Source of the DNA: Juglans regia
Taxonomy: Eukaryota > Streptophyta > Magnoliopsida > Fagales > Juglandaceae
DNA: 64,000 nt
Assembly: GCF_001411555.2 (NCBI RefSeq)
Contig: NC_049916.1
Span: forward strand, 10,877,945 to 10,941,944
Direction of reading: 5' to 3'
Made by a program: the position numbers and the translations under genes
Part shown: positions 44,891 to 57,583 of the stretch, piece by piece
Position numbering within the stretch: position 1 is the stretch's first letter
Layout of the letters: every line of letters starts with the position of its first letter
Notes under the pieces: generated by a model
Told to the model about the DNA's origin: nothing
The model's input: only the letters and a program-made list of their open reading frames with translations
Database searches by the model: none

Positions 44891-46162
44891 AACAGGCACT
44901 GTAAGACAGCTTGTGTAGGAAGATGCACTGGCTGTTATTAAAACAATGCACTAAGGAGCATGAGTATAGTACTTCTAATGGCAAACTGAGACAAGTTAGA
45001 CTACCCCAGATATATTGTTATGAAGATATGGTGGGTTGTGCGTTAATTGCAGTTGAGTAAGTTGATATTCCACATCTCGTTTCATACCAAAGTGTATGAT
45101 GTATTTCTGTTTTGTTTTGGTGGGGATTTTTTGAGAAGATTTTGTGCTACGCTTTATGAAATTAAAGTCAAGGTAGAGATTTATAGCGAAGTGGCTTGAA
45201 TCGCTACACCTCGGACCAGATTCCCATGATGTCAAGTAGCCTCTTGTTATTGGCTTCATGCCTTTATTGCAAATTTTTGTGAGGTCTTGCGCTGTTATTT
45301 TCTAATTTCTTTCCTTCCTATGGTTTTTTTCTGGCCAACCTTAGGTATGTGTTTGTGTGTGTGTGTGCGTGCAAATGCGTGCGTGTATACAACGCATATA
45401 CACATGCATATATACATGAATATAAATTTTATTAGCCTTGTCTGAGAGTGAGGTTATGGGTGTGTTAGCTAAGTTTATCCTATTGCTAGGTATAGGCTTT
45501 TACTCTGACCATTCTCTTAATCTTAGTTTCCAATGTAATAGGGTGTATTACCGCTTGAAGGTTGAGAGCTTCTCTCCATCTTTTATTTCATATTTTACTA
45601 GTGGTATTTCTCTTGATGTCTGCAGCTGTGAAAGTTGGCCTTTTTACCAGTTGATGTAAATATTGTGGCCCCCATTTGTGATTAGTTTCTTTTACTTTTT
45701 CCTTTTCTCGACTTAATTTCTAACCAAAAATTCATTTGTAACAACATATCTATCTTTGGAAGTTTATATTTTAGATGTTGGATCCATGTTAACAGGGATT
45801 TCTGAATTGCATCTCTACTTATGGTTCCAAAGTTTTTTTTTTTGAGGATTAAGGGTTATTAGGCCGATGCTAAAAATAGTTGTGTTGATTTGAATTCTTG
45901 ATTTACTATGGAATTTTGTTTTCTATGGTTTTTGGAACATTGCTTTTCTGAATATGATCTTGTTCTGGGTGTGGCGGAGAAGTTGAAATATTGTGGGGAA
46001 GTAGAGGGCGGTAGTACGGGACAAGTTTGGGTTTTCCATTACATAAATGGAGCCAGGATGGGTCTACTTGCTAAAACTTGATGCGTGAACGAGGGAGACT
46101 GGGTGAGAATATTTTTAGACAACTAGGTGGAATGGTTACCCATTGGCATCCCTAGCTATTGT

Positions 46163-47392
46163 GATTGTTTCATAGACTTGAGTACTTCCGGTTGAGTTGT
46201 CTGGGATAAGGATTAATACCATTGGCAAGTAGCAAGAATCATTAGTCACTAAATCTATGGTTGGTTTGGGCATATCATTAAAGCATCATTTCTAATATAA
46301 ATTTCTGATATTATAAATATATCATAGACGGATATGGCCACGCTATTGATCTGTCCTTTTTAAAGATTAATTAATTAGTAAAACAAGAAAAAGAAACTGG
46401 TGTAAGTAAAGTGATGTTCCTGTTGAAAAGAGCCAATTTACTTTTATAGTTTATTATCTATAAATCTATTCCTTATACATTCAGTTTAGCATGTTTTAGC
46501 TAAAATGGATTGCCTGCTAAATGAATTTCCCCATGTGATTGCAGGTTGTGAAAGAGCAAACTTTCCACACTGGCAATGGAATCAGCAAACGGTTTGCACT
46601 CAGTTGCCATCCTTTACATCTGTAAATTCACAGTTAGTGGCAGAGAAATGTTCTATTAGCAGCATGAAAGTTTTGACAACTTTGTCTCGATCCATATCAA
46701 GTGTACATGAAAGTCTCTAGAGTCTAAAGGAGAACAGCCGTTTTTCGGAGCCATGGTGACTGATTTTCAACTTTTCTTGTTTTGGATGTGGAGGTAAGTA
46801 ATGCTGATCCTAAAGGAGCGAGAAATTAGTAATCACATCTAGCATTAGAATGTTGTAGGATGAAAGGTAGGCCCCAGGAAATGGTTTTCAGATGAGAAAC
46901 ATTATCATGTTATCTTTTCCGAAACATTTATCATGGGTCATATATGGTTCCTTGTATAGATAATTTTTTATTCAGAATTTCGAAAGTCATCTTGATGATA
47001 TCTTATGGTACAACTAATAATAATAATTGTAATCCCCGTACGTCTCCATAGGGTTAAGAATAATGTTAATTTAAGAAAACAGAGGGACTGAAATGTTACT
47101 TGCCTTTAACAATTTTTTTTCTTAATGAAGCGTTAAGTACAAAAGATTTCATTTCATAAAAATGAAATGTACTTTATAAAACTGAAAGAGAGTTTGCTGA
47201 AGCATTTAACAAAAATGATCAAATCTAGTGCTATCAAAATCATAAAGTAAAACGGAAATATGTGATCTAGGCTTTTGCCTTTCTCCCTTCTCCCTTCTCC
47301 CTTTGCGAAGTTTTGTCGTACGGTTTCAAACCTCACTTTAAAGCATTTCCTGGGACAGACACATTAAAAAAAAAAAAAAAATGAATCGAACA
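46163..47392. other. Intergenic segment
   Basis: No gene or repeat is recognised. A 71-codon ORF at 46505-46720 shows no family likeness. A run of 17 A at about 47365-47381 could be a retroposon tail, but no matching target duplication was found. Confidence 0.4.
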
Positions 47393-47397
47393 CTTAG

Positions 47398-49902
47398 TGT
47401 GACATCTCTAGATTTTGCTTGGGATCGGACGGAGTATGAAGTGTTGAGACATGTAACACAAGGTTACTTGCCCCTATTCATGACAATTAAGATGATATAA
47501 TGCACTTAGCATGCATTTAATAATATGTAGTATTTGTTACGAATATTTTTTTTAAGCAATATTATGCACCAGACGTGTTATATCACAAACATAAAACATA
47601 TTCTATAAACTGAAGATAATAGTTGTTCAAGTTATAATGTAAGTCCAGAATATCTGTAACCATAATAGTATTGGAGGCAGAGCTCCTTAAGTATATGCAG
47701 AAACTAAGGCAACTACTAGGTTAATCCATCAAGTAGCTCTCGAAAGTCAAAACTTGGTCAAGAATGCCATAATACTATTAATAAAACGGGGCATTGAAGC
47801 GATGAGCTCTGCATCGTGTCGTTGTCTAATTGACCGTTTCCAGGCGATCATCCTTCATTGCATGGCTCTTGGTCCTGGCACATGATCTACCATTTTGGGA
47901 GGAATGGTAGTGGGGACTACTAAGTGAAATTTGATTATAAATCTCAACAAGTTAACAAACAACTTAAACTGATAATTTATAAATGCATGCATGATAGTAA
48001 AAGTATGAATGCAAAACGTAAGCCATGAGTAAGCTTGACGTGACTTAACATATATCATGACATGAAATGAACTAAACTGATGTGAACTTAAAACTGAACG
48101 TGACATAACATGACTTTTGAACTTGAACATGAAATAACGTGAACTTGAACTGAATGTGATTGAACTTGAACATGAACTTAGAATTTTGATCAATAATAAC
48201 TTAATAAATAAACGTGAACTATGGGTGCGGCATAGGTCCCCTAGAGTTGTGTGCCCCTACAGATACCGCATCACATCACAACTATCTATACCAACTATAA
48301 GTGCATTAACATACATATCAATTCACAGGTATCTGCACTTGCTATGAAAAACATAATGTACATATTTCGTGACAGGTATCTAGCATCTCTCCATCGGTGT
48401 TGGTGTCTGGCTTCACTCTGGTGACCAATTAACTAGGCCACATTTGAAATTTGTTGACGGTATTTTGTCAACCCATAGAATTTCACAACAATTTAAACAC
48501 TCTAGCGTGAACAATGGAATTCACGAGAATATTATCTTATCCTAGCGCTTGGGGTTGTAAACAGTTTAAACATTTACTCATGTAAATCTTGTCTAAAATC
48601 CAAATATCTAATTAGAAAATTTAAAACATAACACAACTAGGTCAGACAGGCATTCGCCAAAACATGTATAGGTTAAAACTCTTGTTTTTTGTTGCAACTC
48701 TTTTAAACACTCTCTTTCATGCTAAAACCGAAGTATGCAACATACAAATTCACATCCTATGCTTAAATAACATGCTAGAACAACCAACAAAATTTATATT
48801 ATAAAAATCACAACTTTCTTCATAATAAAACTTCAAGTATTTTGATCTCAAGAACAACCATTGATGTTCATGGTCTATCTCTTTTCAAAACAACTCCAAG
48901 AACTCCAAAATTTCAATAACATACACTCAATATGTTCATAAAAAATTCATAAGAACTATCATGCTTTGAATCATTACGCCAAAACCACAAAAAGTCACAA
49001 AATCAAACTTAACACAATCTCAATGGGGTTTGAGTTTCTAATAAACTCAAATCCAATTTTTATTGGCCCAATAAAATTACCAAGATATAAAAGAATAAAT
49101 AAGGATGTAATGACATGAACTTGAGTGGTTAATAACATATGGAAGTGATTTAATCAAGTGATTAAATACTAAGTTACAATTGGTTATAATTAGTTTGAAG
49201 AAAATATTTGGGGTTTTAGTTTTCACCAAGACTTTGGGGTTTCAATTGGATTCGAAGTATTTAGGGTTTCATTATGGTTGAAACCCTCTTTAGTGTTGGC
49301 TTAGGTGGCATAATCACAAAACTTGATTTTCTTCACATTTTCGTCTCATGGTTCCTCTTGGTGCTAAGTTTCCAATATAATTTACCAAGTGTGGCTAAGA
49401 TCTTAACAAGAGTCCAAATAAAAATTCTCTAACTTAATTTGGGCATTCCACATTGTGATCTCAAAAACACTAGACTGAGTGCCACAAGGTGCTTACACTA
49501 GGGTCACTATTCATTTCGAAAATGGCGAAAATAACTTTGCACCATAAAATCCTAAATTTTCATATGAAACTAGGAGCGTATTTCTTTTTGTGAAATTCAA
49601 CTCCTAAGTACCTCGAACAATTCAAACACATTTTTGAATAACTGTTGTCCGAAAAATGATTTTTTTTTTTTTTGCATTATAAAATCCTAAATATTCATCT
49701 GAGACTAATGACATAGACCATTTCTCATTATCACACTTAAAATAGCTCAAATAAATAAAATTACATTTCTGGCAACCTAGTTAGTAGTAAAACTGACTGT
49801 GCCGACAGACTAAAACATGCGCGATTGCTCGATTCATGAAACCTTTCAAAGTTCCTATAGCGTAAAGAAATTCATCTGTTGAATTTCTGGCTAGCTATTA
49901 CA
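47398..49902 (-). mobile_element. Solo LTR (2505 bp), relative of 14992-19628
   Basis: It runs TGTGACATCT...GCTATTACA, flanked by CTTAG (47393-47397) and CTCAG (49903-49907). Shared blocks include the start (GCTTGGGATCGGACGGA), hairpin 2, CTAGCGCTTGGGGTTGT and GGAAGTGATTTAATCAAGTG near the far end. No gag/pol. The short ORF at the hairpin is cut to 11 codons (MCQDQEPCNEG). Confidence 0.72.
47887..47910 (-). other. LTR hairpin 2, copy at 47.9 kb
   Basis: CTACCATT (47887-47894) pairs with AATGGTAG (47903-47910), extended by two G-T wobbles. Hairpin 1 (about 47924-47946) is imperfect. Confidence 0.65.
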
Positions 49903-49907
49903 CTCAG

Positions 49908-50062
49908 TAAGGATTGCTTTATATTGTAGACGTTTGAGAATATATGCTTTGATTCATGCAATAACATTCATAGTCACACTAAGTTACATTCATCATATTT
50001 AGTCACATAAATACATATACATATATTCCCCTTAATTTATCAAGGTCTCAATCATAAAGTTT
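49908..50062. other. LTR-like flanking fragment
   Basis: Sequence rich in CATTCAT and ACATAAATACAT resembles the middle of minus-oriented LTRs. It continues at 51270-51450 after the retroposon. Confidence 0.35.
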
Positions 50063-50073
50063 AGTCATGCAGT

Positions 50074-51258
50074 ACATAAAACCAAGCCTACATACATACG
50101 TGAACGCGATGAATTAAACAAAATTGAAAAAACCCTCTCTCTAGAAAAAACCCTCTCCCTTCTCTTTAAAGTCCCCAAAACTCCAGATCAATCGAAAGGG
50201 GGTTGGAGCTTCGGCTCCCCCCCCCCCCTCTTCTCTGTCCATTTTATTTATGTGTAGTGTTTTTGTTTTGTTTTGTATTTTTTAGGCCAAATAAGGGAGG
50301 ATCGTCGTTCGAGTCTTTCCAGCCGTCGCACTTCTACACGCGCTCCACCGGCATGACGTACAACCGTCGATCTTCACGACCTCCAAATCTGGCGTCCATC
50401 GAAGTGGAGCGTAGCCCGCACGCGCGGGATGAAGTTTTCGGATATCGTCTGTGCGTGGCCATCAAGCGCCACCGAGGAGCCCTCTGCCGATGCCACACTC
50501 GGTTTCTATGGAACCTCTGACTCTGGGACTTTCAAGTCTGACCGTCGGCTTTCCTCCCAGAGTGAACAGTGTTATGCACGAGCCACTGCTGGCCCATTGT
50601 GCACTATTCATCCATTTTTATTTTTTATATTTCTTTCTTGTTTCCGTTTCAGTGTTTTGTAGTTGTTTTGTTTTTCTGTTTTTGTTGTTGTTGTTGCTTT
50701 TTGTTGACCCGAATGTGGTGTTGGGCCTTTGGATAGAACATAAGCCGAGGCAAGAGCCGTTCGAGAGTGGTGGGTGATGCTACAACTGGTGGTCATACGA
50801 CTAGGCTATTGTGGTCCGTGCTTGAGCTGGGTGCTAGTTCTGTCAGGGTTCGAGATGCCGATGCTTGCGATGGGCGTGATGTCCGGGGTCTCACCAGTGC
50901 TTGTGGTCTTGTAGTTGTTAATGTGTTTATTTGTAGTTTTTTGTTAGTTTAGTTTTTAATAAAATAGGAATAGGCTATTGGATTTTGTGTCCATAACAGT
51001 GTCCCGTACTCTTCCTCCCTGGGAGGATAGAGGGGGCTTTAAGTTCTATTTTACAGAACGTTTTCTCTGTTATGAGAAAGTTTGTTTAGAAGTTAAGACA
51101 ATATCCGCTACAAAGGAATTTGTGTGTGGGGATGCCCCAGAGCTGATGCGTAGTTTGGCTTATAGTCTGGATTTTCCATGTATTGGATTTTCATATATTG
51201 ATAAGTCACAGTTGTAACTTCGGTTCATTAATGAAATGAGTTTGTTTCCATCAAAAAA
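50074..51258 (+). mobile_element. Retroposon (about 1.19 kb) with 11-bp target duplication
   Basis: AGTCATGCAGT flanks the insert (50063-50073 and 51259-51269). It ends TTAATGAAATGAGTTTGT followed by TCCATCAAAAAAA, the form of plant LINE tails. It opens with C/T-rich sequence and a C run (50219-50229). ORFs of 50203-50520 and 50451-50777 have no recognised domain. It may be an internally deleted LINE or a LINE-mobilised non-autonomous retroposon. Confidence 0.6.
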
Positions 51259-53551
51259 AGTCATGCAGTCTCATTTAGTTTGAGTCATGCCTTCACAATC
51301 TTTTCTATTTTAACCTCATGGCCAGTATGCACTATCTATCCCCGTGTGTTTGGGTTAGCGACCCTTACACTCATTGCTCTTTTCGTGGCTAGCGGATAAA
51401 ATCCCAGACTCCTCAAGAATGGGCACCACTAGGTGCACTAATAGTGATACTATAACACCCCCACCTATTTACCCTTATAGATTAGCTCTTAGATCAACAC
51501 TAAAATAAGAAGACTAGCTCATTAGAGTAGTCCACGACCCTAAGAGCTTTAGAAATAATTAAATTAAGTTTAGAATCTTGGTTAAGAGTATTGATCGATC
51601 ACCACACGATTAGTGATCTTGAAACCATGTTTTAAGCTTTATTTATTTATTTTTTATTTATTATCATTTTTCAACCTTTTGTTCTAAAATTTCCTTATTT
51701 GGTTATCCATTTCTATTACTCTTAGATCGTACTAGAATGTTAGATAAACTTTTATACATGTCAAACCCTAAAATCATACCCAATTGGCACCCATGTGTAC
51801 TTTTGTGTGCAATGGACTATGTGCCCCTAGCTCGAATATTTTCATACCATTTTTTATCAAGGACATTTCTGTCACTAGACCCTCAATTTATTCATGAAAT
51901 TTCCTACCAAGCTTGATTTTCAAAAACCCTAGCTAAAACCCCAAATTTTGTCCAATCCGAAAATCCCCTTGAATTTTTGACAACCACTCATGAAAATTCT
52001 CTATTTATTTGATTGCCACTTCACCACCCAATCTCCACCGTCTACCACTTAAAGAGGATACTCAAGTATGCCTTAAACTAGCCACAAAATGCCAAAAGGA
52101 TAGTCCAAATGGACAAGACAAAAAAATTTTGCCTTGTGAATTACCCCATAGCCTACGGCATCATTAACCCTCACCACCCTTTCACCATTACCACACGGCA
52201 AAGCCCCTCTCCCTATAGCCATTTCAGCCTACTCTAAGGTGCAATGATCAACAAGTTAGCCAACCACCCAAGGAGGTTCTAGGCTAGGTGGCAACATGAC
52301 CACCATGCAAACCCCCCAATGGGAGGCCACCTTGCCAACTAGGGGTGATCTCGGTCCAGTCCGGTCCGGTCTTGGGCCATTTTGTGGATCGGACCGAACC
52401 TATTCGGCCCAGAAATTCTCCACCTTGGACCAGACTGAGTAACGTATAGGACCGGTCCAGTTCGGTCCATTTCGGTCCGGTCCAGGGTCGGTCTGGACAT
52501 GTCTAAAATGGGCCATTCAGCCCATGTAAATCTGATTTTTTTTTTTTTTGCCCAATTTCAATTATTTTCAGCCCACTTCAAATTTTGTACATTTTTTTAG
52601 CTAAAACTATCAAAAAAAAATTTGATCTTGAAAAATATAATGATAAAAAAAGACTAATCTATATAAAAAACTAATAAAATCAAAAAATAATAATAATAAT
52701 ACAAAAGTTATTACAAATTATAAACTATAATCCAAAACTTAACAATTTAAGTACTTAACATATAATGGGTAATTTACAGAGCTTTGAAAGACCAAAATAT
52801 TAGAACGAGGTTGAAAGTTCGCATCAACAAAACTGGTTAGTGATATTCTAGCCAGTTTTTAAAGAGGAGTGACGTTCATATCTGCTTAACAACTGGAGCT
52901 CAAGTTTCCATGTAGGAAATCCCTGCAACCAAATTTATGCAATAAAGCAAAAGTTACCAAGGACCCAAAATGAAAAACACCTAAAATAAAAATCTTATGT
53001 TTTGTCAATACCCAAAACTTACAAATCATATATCTTATGGCAAATAGACAAGATTTTTCATATTAAAGTTGCATTATGCAAAACCAAATCCTCCACACCA
53101 CACTTGGGAGTGAAAAAGGAACAGACGATAAATATCCAATTAACAATAAACACTTCACATGGAACACAATCCCCACATGCATTCCAGATTCCCACGAAAC
53201 AAATATAGACAGATTAATAAATCATAACCCACATAAAGAGATCATCAGAGCCTAGCTTACCAACAATCTTCTCACCTCTTTAGTCTTTAATCAACATTGG
53301 GTGTAGGGCCATAGGCATTGAATTTGACGCCTCCACAGAATCAGCAAAGTTCGGGTCCCTAACAAGTTATATCCATAAAAATTTAAAACAAAACAAGTTA
53401 AATAAAGTTACATAACATAGAAGATAAAACAAAATAAACCACAAAAGATATCAAAGGTAATTTTATTACATACCCATACTAGCTGCTTCTCAAACTCCTC
53501 TACTTCATCCATTAAAGTCCTAAGGCTTATTGGAGTAGAAGAGGAATGAAG

Positions 53552-54321
53552 CTAGTTTTGTGCACATATAAGACCCTCAATACTCATTAGATTTAAACTA
53601 CTTTGGAAAGGGTCAAGTATACGACCTGCACTGCTAAATGTAGATTCAGAGGCCACAGTAGATACCGATATTGCAAGTACATCACATGCAACCTTTGAAA
53701 GTACGCGATATCTAACTGAATTCACCTTCCACCAAATTAGAAGGTCTAAACTACCATCTTCATCCTCACATCTTTCAGCTAGATATCTATCAACCTCTGA
53801 CTTACTTTCCAAACTATCTTCTGACTGCAACTGTTGCTTAAATTCAGCCATCAAATTTGCTTTCTACTAGCCACCTTATCAGCATGCCTAAAGGGCAACT
53901 CATCAAGAATAATCATATCTGCTAAGGCTTGTCGGCAAGCCTCAACACTAAATGCAATAGGCACAAGTCCTCCACTAGCACTACCACTTCCTCCGTCCAC
54001 CTTCCAACCTAGAGTCGTTTGGGATTTATCCGTCTTCTTAAACAGACATTTCTTACATTGATGCTCAATGTGATACTTCATGTTTTTCGTATCACATGCA
54101 TTCGAAACACCACAATAATTACATGCAGCCCTAGGTTTACTTGGATCACCTTTTGGTATTTTTGTAAATTGATCCCAAACAAAAGACCTAACTCTACCTC
54201 TTTGTGACCCACAAACTGATTGATCACTTACATTGGATGGGGGTGGGGGTGAAGGCATGTTTGGTATTGACTCTTGCATGTTTGGTGTTGACTTTTGCAC
54301 ATCATTTATAGAAGACTCCAT
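53552..54321 (-). pseudogene. hAT transposase, middle deleted (BED zinc finger and dimerization ends only)
   Basis: From ATG at 54321: a Pro/Ser-rich start, then a BED finger (FVWDQFTKIP; C-x2-C in ACNYCG; H-x4-C in HIEHQCKKC), then the block LADMIILDELPFRHADKV near 53880, ending in a stop at 53851. Just downstream the frame at 53854-53552 gives EVDRYLAERCED, DLLIWWKVNSVRYRVLSKVACD and STVASESTFSSAGRILD, the hAT dimerization motif. The RNase H-like core of about 400 residues is absent. The two halves lie within a few bases of each other in different frames, so one deletion explains it. Inactive as a transposase; the DNA-binding and dimerization parts remain largely readable. Confidence 0.85.
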
Positions 54322-54922
54322 CTATAAAAAGGACAAACAAGACAAAATGACAAAAGAATTAGAAAACAAACATTAATATGTCTTATGATAGTTGTGTAGA
54401 ATTGCTTATGTGACGGATTTTTATTGGGGGCTGTTAAAGCCTAAGTAACAGACAAACCATTTCAAAGTCTTGTTTATCATTTAGATTATTTGATAAATGA
54501 GTTTGTTTTTAAAAAATTTATTGTAAAAAAATATGATACAACTAAACATGTGAGAGGCAAAAAGCAGCTTAAATGAGCCTGTCCAGTCATGATGGAAGTC
54601 ACACCAGGGCAATCTTCCCATACTATACAAGACTAGTTCAATTAAAATTAGGCTGTAAAAAGCTCTTAGTTGTTTGGGAGTATTTTGGGCCCTATGACTC
54701 AACTACTGTAATTTTACCGAAAAGAATTGTGACATTTTCATCCTTCAAACATTGAGCATAAATGGAAGCAAGACCATGAGCTACTTATAGCCCCAAAAAA
54801 ATCATTTCCACATTCACAGCAAGACCATGAGCTACTATAAAATGTACCTTGCCAATCGCAACAGTGGTACGTGGGAATCTGGGATTCTTTCATTTTTCTA
54901 CAAATTAATGCATCTCAACTAG

Positions 54923-54946
<24 letters not shown>
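54923..54946 (+). repeat. AT dinucleotide microsatellite
   Basis: Twelve AT units inside the hAT element, followed by irregular TATATG runs to about 54990. Confidence 0.9.
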
Positions 54947-54954
<8 letters not shown>

Positions 54955-56079
54955 TATGAGTATATATATGTATGTATATAAATATATGAGTTATATTTTC
55001 TCTGTGTGTAAAAAAATATACTGTGTAAAAAATTAATGCATCTCAGATTCTCAATACAATGTCACCGAAACCCACTGGGCCACATCCCAATTCCAAAATA
55101 CATCAGAAACCAGTAACCACAAACTGACAAAAGGACCAACAAAAAACAGCGAAAAAAAAAACCAAAATCAGCATTCAACAGTATCAACAGATTCAACACC
55201 ATCAAAATTCAAAAGATTAAAAACCAGAGAGAGAGAGAGAGAGTACCAATCGGCAAAAAGATGCGACGGAGGGAGGTGTCCGAGGGGCTAGAGGTGGGGG
55301 ATGCGATGGAGAGGGGCTAGGGTTTTCACTTTTCGCGGCTTCGCCTTTTGGGGGAGGGCGGCGAATTGGGGAAGTGAGAAGGGGGTGGAGTCAAGACTAA
55401 AACTAACGTTGAAACGGCACCATTTGGATTGGACCCAAACGGCGTCGTTTCAACAGATGGTTTATTTTAAAAAAAAAAAAAAAAAACTGAGTTGCATGAA
55501 ATGATGCAACTTAGTTTCAAAATTCTCCCCCTCCTGGACTTAAACGACACTGTTTTGGCTTCTTGGTAGATGAGGCATCTCCCCTCTTGGACTTAAACGA
55601 CACCGTTTAGTATTGTTTTATACTAAACGGCACCGTTAGGTCCTGTTTAATACATTGGCAGCACATAATTTAATTTAAAAAAATTATTTAAATTACTAAA
55701 ATTAAAATTAAGTAAACTATTTAGTGTGTATTTTTTAATTAAGTGATTAAAAAAATTAATTATAATTATATTTATGATGTTAATTCTTAATTTGTTACTA
55801 ACTTAGAGTATGTAAATGTATTAATACTCTGAATATATGTTAATTGTCAATATATTAAACTTTTTAGTTTTTAGTTTTTACATTTTGTATATGATTACAT
55901 TTAGTTAATTACATTAATATTTGTAATTGCTTAATTTGCTTTATACTAAATAACTATAGATTATACCAATATTAATAGTGATACTAATATTATATATCAT
56001 ATAATAATACATTAATACTATAGAGTTGTAGTGATTAGTTATTATGAATCATGATTAGTATAAGTTATAACTATATGAT

Positions 56080-56320
56080 AGACTAATAGTATTAGTATTA
56101 GACTAATAGTATTAGTATTAGACTATTAGTAATATAGTCTAGCTATATATTAGTAATATACTAATATTAGTTATAGTGCTTTAGTATAAGTTATAACTAT
56201 ATTAGTATAAGTATAACTATTAACTATAGTCTTAGTCTATATTAGACTATTAGACTATTAGCATTTTTTTCTTATACCATATTAGTCTAGAAGTAGAGTC
56301 TAGACTATTAATATAATACT
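56080..56320 (+). repeat. Irregular TAGACTAATAGTATTAGTAT-type repeats
   Basis: TAGACTA(A/T)TAG and AGTATTAGTA units repeat many times in the A/T-rich part of the hAT element. Many are self-complementary. Confidence 0.7.
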
Positions 56321-57583
56321 TGTATTAGTATAAATATTAGTATTAGTTAATAATTACTTAATGGTGAGTTAGTGATAGGATTAGGTTAATTGGTTAAATG
56401 AAAATTATATAATTAATATATATAAATTATATATATTTTTTAATTCTATCCGGTCCGGTCCAAAAAACTCCTGGACCGGACCGAATTCAGCTGGTCCTAT
56501 GAAATTTAGACCGGGGTGGACCGGAACCACTCCCGGTTCGGTCCGGTCAGGACCAAATTGGCCTATCCAATCGGTTTTCCCTGTCCAGACCGCTCGATTC
56601 TCACCCCTATTGCCAACACTGCACACACCCCTTGGAGCCAATTTAAACTCCATTCCACCCCCACTTCTTCCTCACTTCACTTCCTCAAACTCCCTTGAGT
56701 GTTCTTGAGAGTTCTCATCCTCTAGTTCTTTGAAGTTCTTAAGTGTTCTAAGTGAGTTCTTGAGTTGTGAGCTTTGAGTGGGAAGCTTCAAAGGTTACAG
56801 AATCTTTTTAAGTTTTCTCTCTAGATCTTAGTTTATATGCTAAGTTGTGTTTTAGAGTTTAGCATTATAACTCTGGGTGATTATAGCATGAGATACCATG
56901 TTTAACTAGAAGCAGAAATATTGGTGAATAGGTTTATTGTTTAAATTATTTTGGTGAAAATATTAGTTATGGCATGCATTGATAATTCATAATATGACTT
57001 GATTATGTCTTAGAATAGTTTTTGAAGGTTTAGTTTGAGGTTAGAAACTTGCCATAATAGGTTTTAATCTCTATCTTGTGTTTATCGTCAAAGGATGTAT
57101 GGTTTGACTTTTAATAATGCTTCATTTGAGGAAATTGACTTATTTTACTTAGACTTGAAATATGAGCATTTAAAAAACCTTGTGATTGGGACAAGAAAAA
57201 TGCATGATTTAATTCTAGCATGTCATTGATACAAAGGTCATATCATGCATCACTTGAGGTTTAGTTAGAATTTAAGGATTTTATTAGGCATGATTAAGTG
57301 TTGGGAGGGACTTGCTCAAAATTAAGATTTTATTCGTCATTGAGGATTTATAGTGATCATCTTTTTATTATTATAATTATTATTATTGGAAGAATTTTTC
57401 ATGCATGCATTCATGAGGATCAATAGTCAAAATTTCGTATAGGCATCAACTAGAGAGCATGCCATGAATTGAGAATGAATAGGCTAAGATCACTTTAATT
57501 TTTTTAGGGCAAGACGGTCTTAGAATGTGCAAGATATGAGGACTATGCATTTTGGTTTAAGATTGGACAACATTTGCATTAGT

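Larger units (their letters stand above)
42328..46154 (+). mobile_element. Probable non-autonomous hAT element (3827 bp) carrying other repeats
   Basis: It starts TAGGAATGGCAGT and ends ATTGGCATCCCTA, whose complement TAGGGATGCCAAT agrees at 10-11 of 13 positions. It is flanked by GTTATTGT (42320-42327) and GCTATTGT (46155-46162), an 8-bp duplication with one mismatch. It has no transposase; it contains a SINE, a solo LTR and a copia relic. The parts 42340-43190 and 44900-46140 hold no recognisable gene. Confidence 0.5.
52340..56609 (-). mobile_element. hAT element (4270 bp), internally deleted, perfect 8-bp target duplications
   Basis: Ends TAGGGGTGA...TCACCCCTA are flanked by TTGCCAAC (52332-52339 and 56610-56617). 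Both subterminal regions are full of GGTCCGGTCC / GGACCGGACC motifs (52350-52500; 56450-56600). It holds a minus-strand transposase lacking its catalytic middle. 54340-55660 is the 5' leader side; 55680-56440 is very A/T-rich. Confidence 0.92.
51452..57583 (+). mobile_element. LTR fragment split by a hAT element
   Basis: It begins TATAACACCCCCACC, which looks like a TGTAACACCC LTR start with one change. It continues through U3-like sequence to 52339, then from 56618 with a leader-like GAGTTCTTGAG region and an A/T-rich body. No end was found before the LINE at 57584. Boundaries are inferred. Confidence 0.4.

Noticed and set aside
46505..46720. 71-codon ORF beginning MDCLLNEFPHV downstream of the NTMC2T5-like gene
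   Set aside because: No family resemblance and no neighbouring exons; kept only as a note in the intergenic segment.
50203..50777. Two overlapping ORFs above 100 codons in the retroposon
   Set aside because: No conserved motifs, hydrophobic low-complexity ends, and not needed to explain the insert; not called as genes.
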